Assembly: GCA_040414495.1 (NCBI GenBank)
Contig: JBEDUI010000044.1
Span: 1-53,050 of the forward strand
DNA length: 53,050 nt
Direction: 5' to 3'
From: DATAVB01 sp040414495
GTDB lineage: Bacteria; Actinomycetota; Actinomycetes; Mycobacteriales; QHCD01
The notes beneath the pieces were generated by a model that was not told the origin of the DNA, made no database searches, and saw nothing but the letters and a program-made list of their open reading frames with translations. A program made the translations under genes and the position numbers. This document shows, one piece after another, positions 23,909 through 32,774 of the stretch (the stretch's first letter is position 1; each line of letters begins with the position of its first letter).

Positions 23909-25875
23909 CGGTGCACCTCCGCGTCGCCGTCGGCGGCCTGCTCGGCGGCGACATAGCGGCTCGCCTGCAGGCTGAACATCGTGTGGTACCGCCCACCGGC
24001 GTCCATCAACTTCTCGTGGCTGCCGGCCTCGACGATCCGGCCGTGCTCAAGTACGTAAATCAACGGGACCGGGCGTACGACGGAGAACCGGTGCGAAATG
24101 ACCAGCGACGTGACCTGGTCGGCCAGCTCCAGATAACCGTCGACGAGCCGCGCCTCGGCTTCAACATCGAGCGCGGCCGCCGGCTCATCCAGCACCAACA
24201 CCTGCGCCCCGGCCGCGACCGCACGCAGCGCGCGAGCCAGGCAGATGCGCTGCCATTCACCGCCGGAAAGGTCCCGTCCACCGGGGATCGTCTTGTCCAG
24301 CGGAGTCTGCCAACCCGCTGGCAGCCGCTTCACCAGGTCACTGATTCCGGCGCGCGCGGCCGTGCTGTCGAGTCCGGTGGTCAGCAGGTCGGACGTGCCC
24401 GGCCAGGTCTCGAGGTCGACCCGACCGGCCCACACTTGACCGGCGCCCAACTCGACATTGTCGCCGGCCGGCAGTGGCAGCCGGATGAAATCCTGCGTAA
24501 TCGGGGCGACCCGCCGCTGCCAGGCGGCAAGCGCCTCATCGTCGAGGTGCCCCAGATCGACACCGTCGACCAGGACCCGGCCGCGCTGCGGTCGGTATCC
24601 GCCCGCGAGCAGCTTCACCAACGTCGACTTCCCGGCGCCATTGACCCCGACAAGGGCGACCGCGCCACCGCCGGGCAATGTCATGGTCAAGCCGTCGAGG
24701 ATTGGCGTTTTCGCGGTCGGATAGGTGAACGTGACGTCGTCGAAGACGATCGTCGGCGGCTCGCCCTTGGCGATGGGTGGCGCCGCAGTACGCGGGCGCA
24801 GGACCGCATTCGTCGTACGGCCGGAGTCGGTGATCGACAGCTCACCGGCCTCGGCGCGGGCCAACTCTTCGAGCCACCGCAACACCACCCGGCCGCGACC
24901 GACCAGACCGAACATCCAGGTGTCGACCTGCCCGAGGGTGAGGATCAACGGTATGCCGGTCGCCACCTGCGTCAGGTCAAGCTGGCCGCGACTGGCCCGC
25001 CAGCCGACATAAACAAGAGCGGCCAATGTGACCGCGACGCGCCCGCCGTCCATCGCCGCGTTGGCCAATGCCATGGAACGGCGCTGTTTCCAATACGGTT
25101 CGAACGCGGCGGTCATGTTGTCCCAGTGCCGCTGACGCAGATACGGCGCGAGACCGAAGATACGGATCTCCTTCGCCGATTTGCCCATTCCCTGCTGGAA
25201 CGCGTACCAGGCGTGCTTCTGCGGTTCGGTCTGTCCGGACCACAAATCCATCTGGGACGCGATGAGACGGCTCAACCGCACCGTGGCCGCCAGCCAGGCC
25301 AGTACCAATGGGATTGGCAGCCACCACGCGACGGTGATGCCGAGCGCGGCCGAGGTCCCGATCAGACTGAGCACCTGCGCGATGACCGGACCCTGCGTCT
25401 GCCGGACCGCTGCCTCGATCTCCCACCTGCGGCCCCGCACCTTTTGCAATTGGGAGGTCACGTCGGGATTGTCGATGGTGATCAGACCGGGTTGGCTGGA
25501 AAGCGCATGCCCCATCCGCAGCGTCACGTCGGTATCGACCGCGTTGACGATCCGGGTCCCGAGTGTCTCGCCGATCAACACCACCACGTTCTGCAGTAGC
25601 AGAACAACGAGCAGCGCGGTCACCACCGCAACGAATCCGGCATCGACCCCGTCCGCGATCACGCGCGGCAACCGCCCGATCGACTGCCCGACAAGCGTCG
25701 GCGCCGCGACGGTCAGACCGGCGAACAGCACCCGCACGACTATCGAGGCGATCAGGGTGCGCGGCACCAACCGATGGGCATAGCGCAGCAATTGCAGCAC
25801 GTGGGAAACCCCCAAATCACCGGACCCGCGACCCTGGGCTCGTACGGCGAGCAGCGTAAACAGGGGCACTGACAA
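23905..25875 (-). CDS. ABC exporter half-transporter A (fused membrane and ATPase domains)
   Basis: A 656-residue partner of the next gene. Transmembrane helices span about residues 40-330. Motifs are Walker A GVNGAGKSTLVKLL, Q-loop PITQDFIRL, signature LSGGEWQRICLARA, Walker B VLVLDEPAAALD and H-loop ISHRFS. Both halves have complete ATPase sites, unlike heterodimers with one degenerate site. The start is uncertain: a TTG at 25875 and GTG codons at 25869 and about 25800 are in frame, and a GGGGG run precedes the last, which would begin just before the first helix. It is 63 bp after the upstream kinase gene. Confidence 0.88.
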   Translation of the reverse strand: MSVPLFTLLAVRAQGRGSGDLGVSHVLQLLRYAHRLVPRTLIASIVVRVLFAGLTVAAPTLVGQSIGRLPRVIADGVDAGFVAVVTALLVVLLLQNVVVLIGETLGTRIVNAVDTDVTLRMGHALSSQPGLITIDNPDVTSQLQKVRGRRWEIEAAVRQTQGPVIAQVLSLIGTSAALGITVAWWLPIPLVLAWLAATVRLSRLIASQMDLWSGQTEPQKHAWYAFQQGMGKSAKEIRIFGLAPYLRQRHWDNMTAAFEPYWKQRRSMALANAAMDGGRVAVTLAALVYVGWRASRGQLDLTQVATGIPLILTLGQVDTWMFGLVGRGRVVLRWLEELARAEAGELSITDSGRTTNAVLRPRTAAPPIAKGEPPTIVFDDVTFTYPTAKTPILDGLTMTLPGGGAVALVGVNGAGKSTLVKLLAGGYRPQRGRVLVDGVDLGHLDDEALAAWQRRVAPITQDFIRLPLPAGDNVELGAGQVWAGRVDLETWPGTSDLLTTGLDSTAARAGISDLVKRLPAGWQTPLDKTIPGGRDLSGGEWQRICLARALRAVAAGAQVLVLDEPAAALDVEAEARLVDGYLELADQVTSLVISHRFSVVRPVPLIYVLEHGRIVEAGSHEKLMDAGGRYHTMFSLQASRYVAAEQAADGDAEVHR

Positions 25876-25938
25876 TTCGCGACCGAATTCCCCCCGGTCT
25901 CTCGGAGCGGTCCTGGGGCGCCGCTGAGCCCGGGATTG

Positions 25939-26952
25939 TCAGAACCGCAGGTCCAGACAGTCCCAATCATCCATCGCGTCAAAGCCTTCCATCTCCAGCG
26001 GGAGATTGTCGCCGATGGAGACCCGTACGGCGGGTGAATGGTTGGCATAAATGGCCAGCGGTACGGCCATATTCCACACCAGCCCCAGCCGGAACTCGGC
26101 AATCATGTCGTCATAGGGATAATCCGCGACACCGAGCTGTAGCAACCGTCGGTGGTAGTGATCGAGAAGTTTCTTGTCCAGTTGGCGTCTGGCGTCGCGT
26201 CGCAGGCTCGTTGCGATGAAGCGTGCGACATCGAGCATCGGCGTCGCACGTTGGACGAGCTGTAGATCCACCACCGTGACGTCGATGATCCCGTCGACGT
26301 TTTTCAGGGACAGGTTCAGACAGTGGAAATCGCCGTGCGCGATTGTCGTGTGGCTGGCGCTGAGCCGGGACGCGATCGCGCTGGCATGTGAGGCTACGAA
26401 TGTAGCGTGTTCCGTGAGCGCGGCCGGCCAGGATGAGAATCCGTCCAGACTGTCGATGCAATATCTCGTTACATCCGAATCGATGACGTCAGGCACCCAG
26501 TCGTATCGCGCCCGCGGATATTTCCAGTGCTTGGCGTGCAGGGCTGCCGCGGTCTCCAGCGCGGCGAACGCATCTCGTTCGGTGCAGCCGGTCTCAAAGC
26601 GCTTGAAGCCCGAATCGCCCAGATCGTGCAAGAGGAGTGCGGGCGCGAGCGGGCCTTCGGTGACAAGGAGATGCTGCGGGACCGCGACGCCGGCCGCCTC
26701 GAAGATGTCGCTTTCATAGGCCCGTGCCTCGTGCTCGAACATTGCCACGCTCTGCGGAATGCTCGCCCTGGCCTGCTTCGCAATCAGGGTAAGAACCTGT
26801 TCGTCGACGTCGTTGTAGGTGACGGTCAGCCGGCCGGCTTTTCCCAGCGCTCCGCCACCGCCCGCCTGTTCCTCCGTAATTGCGGTAACGGTGGCTTTAT
26901 TTGGGATCCACTCGGCTGATCGCAGCGCTGTGGTCAACGACGTCGTATCCAT
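25939..26952 (-). CDS. Phosphotransferase (EcKinase/APH-like)
   Basis: A 337-residue kinase-fold protein distinct from the one at 21126. It has the Brenner motif IAHGDFHCLNLSLKN near residue 210 and the metal site VVDLQLVQRA, as in ecdysteroid-kinase-like and oxidoreductase-associated phosphotransferases. A lobe-1 segment TLIAKQARASIP holds the likely ATP-binding Lys. The ATG at 26952 has GGTGG just upstream. It is the first gene of the five-gene run kinase, exporter A, exporter B, kinase, MoaF-like. The substrate is unknown. Confidence 0.82.
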   Translation of the reverse strand: MDTTSLTTALRSAEWIPNKATVTAITEEQAGGGGALGKAGRLTVTYNDVDEQVLTLIAKQARASIPQSVAMFEHEARAYESDIFEAAGVAVPQHLLVTEGPLAPALLLHDLGDSGFKRFETGCTERDAFAALETAAALHAKHWKYPRARYDWVPDVIDSDVTRYCIDSLDGFSSWPAALTEHATFVASHASAIASRLSASHTTIAHGDFHCLNLSLKNVDGIIDVTVVDLQLVQRATPMLDVARFIATSLRRDARRQLDKKLLDHYHRRLLQLGVADYPYDDMIAEFRLGLVWNMAVPLAIYANHSPAVRVSIGDNLPLEMEGFDAMDDWDCLDLRF

Positions 26953-27038
26953 GCCACCAAGGTGTCAGGTGGTGTACGGCAGCGTCATTCAGGGTGATTG
27001 CATCCGCTTGCCGGTGTGGATCGGGTAGGTTGCCTCGC

Positions 27039-27491
27039 GTGCAGGCGGTGGCGATACCGATCGTCGTCTCGGTCTTGATGGTGCTGTCGATTGTCCGTGA
27101 TGCTGCGTCCTCCACGCGAGCGCACGCGCGGATGGACGTCTTCCGGCGGGAGCGGAACGGGCTGCCCCAATTGGGTGGCCGAACTGCGCAGTGGTGGCAG
27201 CGCGAGCTGGACACATCATTCCGGGCGCGATTCAGATATCAGCGGCTCTTGGCCGCCGAGAATGACGATCGTGCGACCAAACGTGAGCCACTTGACCCGT
27301 CCGCGAGAGCGCGACTGACGACCCTGATCCGGCAAGCCTTGGCATTTTCGGTACTCGTAGGCACCTTGGCAGGTTGGGTGACCCATTCCTACGTGCGAGG
27401 GCTCATCGTGGCCGGTCTGATGGCATTCGGGATAGCCGTCCCCGCATACTATGTCCGCCGACTGGGCCGCCCGAGCGACCCAACCCGATGA
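27039..27491 (+). CDS. Unrecognised small membrane protein
   Basis: About 150 residues. An N-terminal helix (AVAIPIVVSVLMVLSIV), a charged middle of about 80 residues rich in Arg, and two C-terminal helices (ALAFSVLVGTLAGWVTH, GLIVAGLMAFGIAVPAYYV) suggest three membrane spans. I recognise no family. The GTG at 27039 is chosen because GGTAGG lies about 8 nt upstream and the preceding open frame overlaps the divergent kinase gene. It converges on the lysyl-tRNA synthetase gene with a 1-bp gap. Confidence 0.6.
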   Translation: MQAVAIPIVVSVLMVLSIVRDAASSTRAHARMDVFRRERNGLPQLGGRTAQWWQRELDTSFRARFRYQRLLAAENDDRATKREPLDPSARARLTTLIRQALAFSVLVGTLAGWVTHSYVRGLIVAGLMAFGIAVPAYYVRRLGRPSDPTR

Positions 27492-27492
27492 A

Positions 27493-29118
27493 CTACGCGG
27501 GGTCCAGCAGCGTGCGAATGCGGTCGGCGCCCGCGGCCAGCAACAACGTCGGCAGTCGCGGGCCGGTGTCCCGGTCGACGAGCAGGCGGTAGAGCAGGGC
27601 GAAGAAATGCCGCTGTGCCGCCTTCAACTCCGGAGTCGGTGTGACGTCCGGCGGCAGTCCGGCCTGAACCTTCGGTACGCCGTAGACCAGTGTGGTCAGT
27701 CCCTCCAGCGACCAGTGCGCATCCAGCCCGTCGACCAGGAGTCGCAACCCCTCGAGTTCGGTTGGGGTAAGTGAGTCGAGGAGCTCCTTGGCTGGTGTCT
27801 CGCGTACCCGAGTCCGCTGCTGCGCTGGCAACTGGGTCTCGACCCAGCGCTGCGCCAAGTCCAATCGGGGACGGGTCTGCTCCAGCGAGGTCACTGGCGC
27901 CTCGGGGTCCAGGTCGCGCAGGATACGCAGCGTCTGTCCATCATGGCCGGTCGTAATGTCCACAATGGATGCCAGCGTGCGATAGGGCAGCGGTCGCGGT
28001 GTCGCCGGAAGGTCACCGGCGGCGGTCCGAACCGCCCGGTTGTACGCGGCCGTGTCGCCGGATTGTGCTGTGCCGCTGGCAATCTTGCGTTCCAGCGCGT
28101 CCCATTCGTCGTAGAGACGGTGCAATTCCTGATCGAAGGCGATTTTGAATTCCTGACTCGGCCGGCGTCTGGCGTAAAGCCATCGCACCAGCGCCGGTTC
28201 CATGATCTCCAGCGCGTCGGCCGGGGTCGGCACACCGCCGGCGGAACTGCTCATCTTTGCCATTCCCGTGATTCCGATGAAGCCGTACCGCGGCCCGATC
28301 GGCCGCCAGCCATCGAATATCTCGCCGACGATCTCACCGCCGACCGTGAACGAGGAGCCGGGCGAAGTATGGTCCACACCGGACGGTTCGAAGACGACGC
28401 CCTCGTAGGCCCAGCGCATCGGCCAGTCGACCTTCCACACCAGCTTGCCGTGATTGTGTCCGGCCAGCGGCGTCGTCTCTACATGTCCGCATTCGCAGAT
28501 ATAGCTGAATTCTGTTGTGGTTTCGTCGTACGCGGTGACCGTCGTGAGGTCCCTTTGACAGGCCGAGCAGTACGGCCGGTACGGGAAATACTCCTTCGGC
28601 GCAGCGCCATTGTCCTTGGTCCGGTAACGGTCCAGAACCGCGTCGATGCGTTGCCGTTCGCGCATGGCGAGCAGGATCGAATCGGTGTACGCACCGCTGG
28701 TGTAGCGCTCGGTCTGGCTGATGCCGTCGACCTCGATGCGCAGCTGCTGCAGCGCGGCCACCATTGGCGCCTTGAAATGCTCGGCCCAGTTGGGAAATTC
28801 GCTGCCGGGCGGGGGAGGAACCGACGTGAGCGGCTTGCCGATGTGCTCGGACCACGCTGGATCGATGCCGGCGGGCACCCGGCGAAACCGGTCGTAGTCG
28901 TCCCAGGAGAGCAGGTGTCGACACGCAATGCCACGACGGCGAATCTCGTCGGCCACAAGATGCGGCGTCATGATCTCGCGCAGGTTGCCGAGGTGAATGG
29001 GGCCAGAAGGGCTGAGGCCAGAGGCACAGACGACTGGTTTGCCCGGGGCACGCCGCTCGGCCTCGATGATGACCTCGTCGGCCAACCGGGAAACCCAGTC
29101 GGCGTCAGCGTTGCCCAT
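27493..29118 (-). CDS. lysS: Class I lysyl-tRNA synthetase
   Basis: A 541-residue enzyme that charges tRNA-Lys. It is the archaeal-type class I form, with HIGH-like motif PSGPIHLGNL at 37-46, KMSKS-like motif AKMSSSAGG near residue 287, and a Cys pair with a treble-clef-like knuckle (YCSACQRD, CECGH) in between. Length and motifs match the family. Many actinobacteria carry this enzyme besides or instead of the class II LysRS. A GGAAAGG-type site precedes the ATG at 29118. It is transcribed divergently from the cold-shock-domain gene. A housekeeping role or a role as an inhibitor-resistant second copy are both possible. Confidence 0.93.
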   Translation of the reverse strand: MGNADADWVSRLADEVIIEAERRAPGKPVVCASGLSPSGPIHLGNLREIMTPHLVADEIRRRGIACRHLLSWDDYDRFRRVPAGIDPAWSEHIGKPLTSVPPPPGSEFPNWAEHFKAPMVAALQQLRIEVDGISQTERYTSGAYTDSILLAMRERQRIDAVLDRYRTKDNGAAPKEYFPYRPYCSACQRDLTTVTAYDETTTEFSYICECGHVETTPLAGHNHGKLVWKVDWPMRWAYEGVVFEPSGVDHTSPGSSFTVGGEIVGEIFDGWRPIGPRYGFIGITGMAKMSSSAGGVPTPADALEIMEPALVRWLYARRRPSQEFKIAFDQELHRLYDEWDALERKIASGTAQSGDTAAYNRAVRTAAGDLPATPRPLPYRTLASIVDITTGHDGQTLRILRDLDPEAPVTSLEQTRPRLDLAQRWVETQLPAQQRTRVRETPAKELLDSLTPTELEGLRLLVDGLDAHWSLEGLTTLVYGVPKVQAGLPPDVTPTPELKAAQRHFFALLYRLLVDRDTGPRLPTLLLAAGADRIRTLLDPA

Positions 29119-29214
29119 GAATGCAGCCTTTCCTTCTGTCTGTCGTACCGAATCTATCCGGGTCCGGCAGGATCGGGCGAGGTGAATTAATCGCCGCTGG
29201 ATCTCGCTGGTCGG

Positions 29215-29225
29215 GTTAGGCTAAC
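29215..29225. promoter_or_regulatory. DtxR/IdeR-like iron-box core
   Basis: GTTAGGCTAAC is the exact centre of the 19-bp IdeR consensus; over the full 19 bp (29211-29229) 13 positions match and the outer flanks do not. It lies 31 bp before the cold-shock-domain gene, between divergent genes. Binding is possible but weak by sequence. Confidence 0.35.
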
Positions 29226-29256
29226 GGTCGGTTGAAACACCCTTCGGAGCCGTGCC

Positions 29257-29502
29257 ATGTCGAATCCTGCCGAGCCTCGCTACGTGGACGGGGTCGTCGA
29301 GTGGTTCAGCGACGAGGAAGGTTGGGGCGCGATCAGCGCACCCGAAGTCCCGGGTGGGTGCTTCGTGCATTTCTCGATCATTGAGACCAGCGGATACCGC
29401 ACGCTCCGCCCGGGACGACGCGTCCGCTTCACATTTGAGGAGCCGGGGTTCCTTCAGGACGGCTACCGCTACATAGCTTTGCGCGTCTTGCCCCAGGATT
29501 GA
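29257..29502 (+). CDS. Cold-shock-domain-like protein, divergent
   Basis: An 81-residue OB-fold protein related to CspA. RNP1-like GWGAISAPEV and RNP2-like CFVHFSIIE motifs are present, as is the opening DGVVEWFSDEEGWG. It departs from housekeeping CspA in its acidic N-terminus, the missing KGFGFI core lysine, and a longer C-terminal strand. It probably binds single-stranded nucleic acid. CGGAG lies 7 nt before the ATG. It is preceded by a partial iron-box-like palindrome. Confidence 0.8.
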   Translation: MSNPAEPRYVDGVVEWFSDEEGWGAISAPEVPGGCFVHFSIIETSGYRTLRPGRRVRFTFEEPGFLQDGYRYIALRVLPQD

Positions 29503-29826
29503 TTCGCGATGTTTGGCCCAGAATTTATTCGACTCGACAGCCCATATTCCGACCGCGTAACACTTCTCCCATGCCGACAAAACGACCGCGCCACATGATC
29601 ACAGAGGCTGACCAGCTGGCTCAGGCGCTCGACGATGCGGAGTTACGCGAGGAGTGGCCAGCGTAATCGTCCTCGGCCAAGTTGTGTCGAGTCACGTCGG
29701 CATACTCGCATGATCAGCGTCACGTAAGCGCCAACATCTGGCGCGGTGACTTTGCACCCGCCTGCTGGTCTATAGATTCGGGCCGGTACGTCGCCGGCTC
29801 GCGGGCGAAGAAGTTTGAGGTAGCCG
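29503..29826. other. Intergenic stretch with one antitoxin-like remnant
   Basis: Apart from the 31-residue frame at 29571-29666 I see no gene. The right part serves as the leader of the sigma factor gene. Confidence 0.5.
29571..29666 (+). pseudogene. Possible truncated antitoxin-like peptide
   Basis: The frame reads MPTKRPRHMITEADQLAQAL then DDAELREEWPA and stops. The opening resembles the N-terminus of small actinobacterial antitoxin-type proteins that normally continue for 40 to 60 more residues. No ribosome binding site is visible and no toxin gene is adjacent. Probably a remnant. Confidence 0.3.
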
Positions 29827-30792
29827 ATGACAGTCAGCGAGGATTTCGCCGATATGACCGGCCGGTTCCGCGGTGAGCTGTTGGCCCACTGCTACCGGAT
29901 GCTGGGCTCGCCCGAGGAAGCCGAGGACCTCGTCCAGGAAACGTACCTGCGGGCCTGGCGGTCGTACGAGGGATTCGAGGGCCGATCGTCGCTACGCACC
30001 TGGCTGTACCGGATCGCCACCAATGTCTGTCTGACCGCAATCGAACGCCGAGACCGCCGGCCGTTGCCGTCCGGGCTGGGCGCACCGGCCGAGAACCTTG
30101 ACTCGCCTGTCGTGACAGGGTCGGACGTGCCGTGGCTGCGACCGCTTCCCGACGCGCTCCTGACGGCCGACGACGATCCGGCCACGGTGACGGCGTCCCG
30201 GGCCGGGATCCGGCTGGCATTCGTCGCGGCGTTGCAGTACCTGTCGGCACGGCAGCGGGCGATCCTGATCCTGCGTGACGTACTCGGGTGGCCGGCGGCC
30301 GAGGTGGCGGATCTGCTCGGCACGACAACCACAGCGGTGAACAGCGGACTGCGGCGGGCCCGGGCCCAACTGGCCCAGGCGCTGCCGGCCGAGGACGAAT
30401 TGGCCGAACCGGCCGAACCGGAGCGACGGGCGCTGCTGGAACGGTTCGCTACCGCCGTCGAGAACGCCGATGGCAAGGCGCTGGCGGAGTTGCTGCGCCG
30501 CGACGCCGTCCTGGAAATGCCGCCGGTATTGACCTGGTTTGTCGGCCGCGACACGGTCGCGCGCTTCATCGCGACGTACTTTCTCCTCGAACCGGGCGGA
30601 CTGCGGCTCGTTCCGGTGCGCGCCAACGGGCAGCCGACGTTCGCGGCGTACGAACGGCAACCGGACGGGACGTACCACGCCCACGCAGTGCTGGTGCTTA
30701 CGGTCGCCGGGCCGGAAATCGCGCGGATTGTCAGCTTCCGCGACCCGGGGTTGTTCGAGTCGTTCGGGCTGCCCGCGGAATATGTCAGTTGA
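29827..30792 (+). CDS. ECF sigma factor, SigG-type with SnoaL-like C-terminal domain
   Basis: A 321-residue sigma-70 family regulator. Region 2 (LAHCYRMLGSPEEAEDLVQE through LRTWLYRIATNVCL) covers about residues 19-73; region 4 (LSARQRAILILRDVLGWPAA, then VADLLGTTTTAVNSGLRRAR) covers 138-185. A C-terminal SnoaL-like/NTF2 domain of about 115 residues, as in SigG and SigJ groups, replaces a separate anti-sigma factor and is thought to regulate activity itself. GAGG lies 6 nt before the ATG. SDR, alcohol dehydrogenase and aldo-keto reductase genes follow on the same strand and may be its regulon. No anti-sigma gene is adjacent. Confidence 0.9.
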   Translation: MTVSEDFADMTGRFRGELLAHCYRMLGSPEEAEDLVQETYLRAWRSYEGFEGRSSLRTWLYRIATNVCLTAIERRDRRPLPSGLGAPAENLDSPVVTGSDVPWLRPLPDALLTADDDPATVTASRAGIRLAFVAALQYLSARQRAILILRDVLGWPAAEVADLLGTTTTAVNSGLRRARAQLAQALPAEDELAEPAEPERRALLERFATAVENADGKALAELLRRDAVLEMPPVLTWFVGRDTVARFIATYFLLEPGGLRLVPVRANGQPTFAAYERQPDGTYHAHAVLVLTVAGPEIARIVSFRDPGLFESFGLPAEYVS

Positions 30793-30878
30793 TAAAACGC
30801 GGCGACTCGGCGGACTCCCGCTGGTCTGTATTTGTAGGCCGCCCCAACGTGGCCGGCAAATACAGAGGAGGAACGGAA

Positions 30879-31604
30879 ATGTCAGTCGCGAACAAGACGA
30901 TTCTGATTACCGGAGCCAATCGCGGAATCGGCCAGGCCCTCGTCGCCGAAGCCCTGCGCCGAGGCGCAAAACGGGTGTACGCGGGGACCCGCCAACCCTT
31001 CGCGCGCGCCGACGAACGCGTCACACCCGTGACCCTGGACGTGACCAATGCCGACCATGTTCAAGCCGCGGTCGAAAGCGTCGGTGAGCTTGATGTGTTG
31101 GTCAATAACGCCGGCATTTCGTTGCTCGATGACCTCAGCGATACCGAAGCGATCGAGCAGCACCTGGCCGTCAACCTGTACGGCACGTACGGCGTGACCC
31201 GCGCATTCCTGCCATTACTGACCCGTTCGCAGGGAACGATTGTGAACGTCGTTTCGCTGGCCGCGTTTGCTGCCGTACCCATCACGCCGGCGTACTCGAT
31301 CTCCAAAGCGGCCGCATTCTCGCTGACCCAGTCGTTGCGGGCGCATCTGGCGGGACAGGGCGTGACGGTCCACGCCGTCCTGAGTGGACCGGTGGACACC
31401 GACATGATCCGGGACTGGGCCATTCCGAAGTCTGCGCCCGAGTCGGTCGCGCGGGCCATTCTCGACGGTGTGGACAATGGCGAGGAGGAGATCTTCCCGG
31501 ATCCGCTGTCGGAGTCCTTTTCGGACAGTTGGCGGGACGGCGCCATCAAGGCGTTCGAGCGCCAGAATGCGACGCTCCTGCGAGAAACTACCGCCAGCGT
31601 ATAG
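30879..31604 (+). CDS. Short-chain dehydrogenase/reductase
   Basis: A 241-residue NAD(P)-dependent oxidoreductase. It has the cofactor motif TGANRGIG at 11-18, NNAG in VLVNNAGISL, and the catalytic Ser, Tyr and Lys in VVSLAAF and YSISKAAA. AGGAGG is about 7 nt before the ATG at 30879, which is why longer upstream frames are rejected. It lies 86 bp after the sigma factor gene and ends at a strong hairpin, so the two may form one transcript. The substrate is unknown. Confidence 0.92.
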   Translation: MSVANKTILITGANRGIGQALVAEALRRGAKRVYAGTRQPFARADERVTPVTLDVTNADHVQAAVESVGELDVLVNNAGISLLDDLSDTEAIEQHLAVNLYGTYGVTRAFLPLLTRSQGTIVNVVSLAAFAAVPITPAYSISKAAAFSLTQSLRAHLAGQGVTVHAVLSGPVDTDMIRDWAIPKSAPESVARAILDGVDNGEEEIFPDPLSESFSDSWRDGAIKAFERQNATLLRETTASV

Positions 31605-31613
31605 CCGCGGATT

Positions 31614-31638
31614 GCCCGCCGAACCCGGTTCGGCGGGC
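31614..31638 (+). terminator. Hairpin terminator after the SDR gene
   Basis: An 11-bp perfect stem (GCCCGCCGAAC / GTTCGGCGGGC) with a 3-nt loop begins 9 bp after the SDR stop. There is no T-run. The next gene would then need its own promoter. Confidence 0.65.
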
Positions 31639-31700
31639 ATCCAGCGCCCTCGCCCTCATTACGATCGGTACGACGGCAGCGATCGAATCGAGGTACGCCC

Positions 31701-32711
31701 ATGCTGACGGCCATTGCCACGGCGGTCGATAAACCGCTCACGGTCACCGAGCGCGAGGTACCCGAGCCCGGCCCGGGCGAGGTCCTGGTCAAGTTGACCG
31801 CGTGCGGTGTGTGCTACACGGACCTGGATCTGTTGCAGGGCCATTGGCCCATTGCCCAATTCCCGGTCGTGCCCGGCCACGAGATCACCGGCGTGGTGGC
31901 CGCCACCGGTCCGGGTGTCTCGTGGCCGGCCGTCGGCACGTCTGTAGGCGCCCAATTCCTCGGCGACTCCTGCCGCCACTGCGACTATTGTGTGCGCGGC
32001 GAGCAGATCCTCTGCCCGCGCAAGCGCATCACGGGAATTATGTTCGACGGCGGGTATTCCGAGTACGCCGTGCTCAAAGCCGACTTCGTGACGCCACTGC
32101 CGGACGGGCTCGACCCGGTCGCGGCGGCGCCGTTGATGTGCGCTGGTCTGACCGCGTTCAACAGCCTGCGCCAAGGCGGTATCACCGCCACGTCACGCGT
32201 CGCGATCATCGGCACCGGCGGGGTCGGCGCGCTGGCGATCCGGTACGCGGTAGCCATGGGTGCGCGCGTTGCGGCCATCGGCCGGTCGAACCGGGGCGAG
32301 GCGACCGCACGGGAATTGGGTGCCGAGCGGTTCATCGCCACCCAGGACACCGACCCGGCCGAGGCCCTCAAGACCTGGGACGGCGGCGCGAACCTGATCC
32401 TCAACGCATCCCCGTCGACCGAAGCCGCCGCGGCGACCGTCACCGGCCTCGCGCCTGACGGTTGGCTCGTGCTGTGCGGCTACGACGCGACGCCGCTGAG
32501 CCTGCCGACCCAGCCGATGGTTCTGAACCGACTGCACGCCATGATCAATCCGTCCGGCTCGCCGCACGACACCCGCGACACGCTCGCGTTCTCCGCCGCG
32601 CACGGCATTCTGCCCGAGTTCACCCCGATCGGTCTGCGTGATGCCAACGCGGCACTGGACGCTATGGCCCTGGGTGGCGCGGGTAAGAGGTCGGTCATCA
32701 CCTTCGAGTGA
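31701..32711 (+). CDS. Zinc-dependent alcohol dehydrogenase
   Basis: A 336-residue medium-chain dehydrogenase. Catalytic-zinc ligands are the Cys in ACGVCYTD and the GHE motif (VVPGHEITG). The structural zinc is held by the four Cys of DSCRHCDYCVRGEQILC. The coenzyme site is IIGTGGVGALA. GAGG precedes the ATG at 31701 by 7 nt. It sits between the SDR and aldo-keto reductase genes on one strand, an oxidoreductase cluster downstream of the ECF sigma gene. The alcohol or aldehyde substrate is not known. Confidence 0.92.
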   Translation: MLTAIATAVDKPLTVTEREVPEPGPGEVLVKLTACGVCYTDLDLLQGHWPIAQFPVVPGHEITGVVAATGPGVSWPAVGTSVGAQFLGDSCRHCDYCVRGEQILCPRKRITGIMFDGGYSEYAVLKADFVTPLPDGLDPVAAAPLMCAGLTAFNSLRQGGITATSRVAIIGTGGVGALAIRYAVAMGARVAAIGRSNRGEATARELGAERFIATQDTDPAEALKTWDGGANLILNASPSTEAAAATVTGLAPDGWLVLCGYDATPLSLPTQPMVLNRLHAMINPSGSPHDTRDTLAFSAAHGILPEFTPIGLRDANAALDAMALGGAGKRSVITFE

Positions 32712-32774
32712 ACTTGACTTCGAGTGCTCTCTAACCGTCAGGATCGGGACAACGACGGAAAAAGGGGAGCACAG

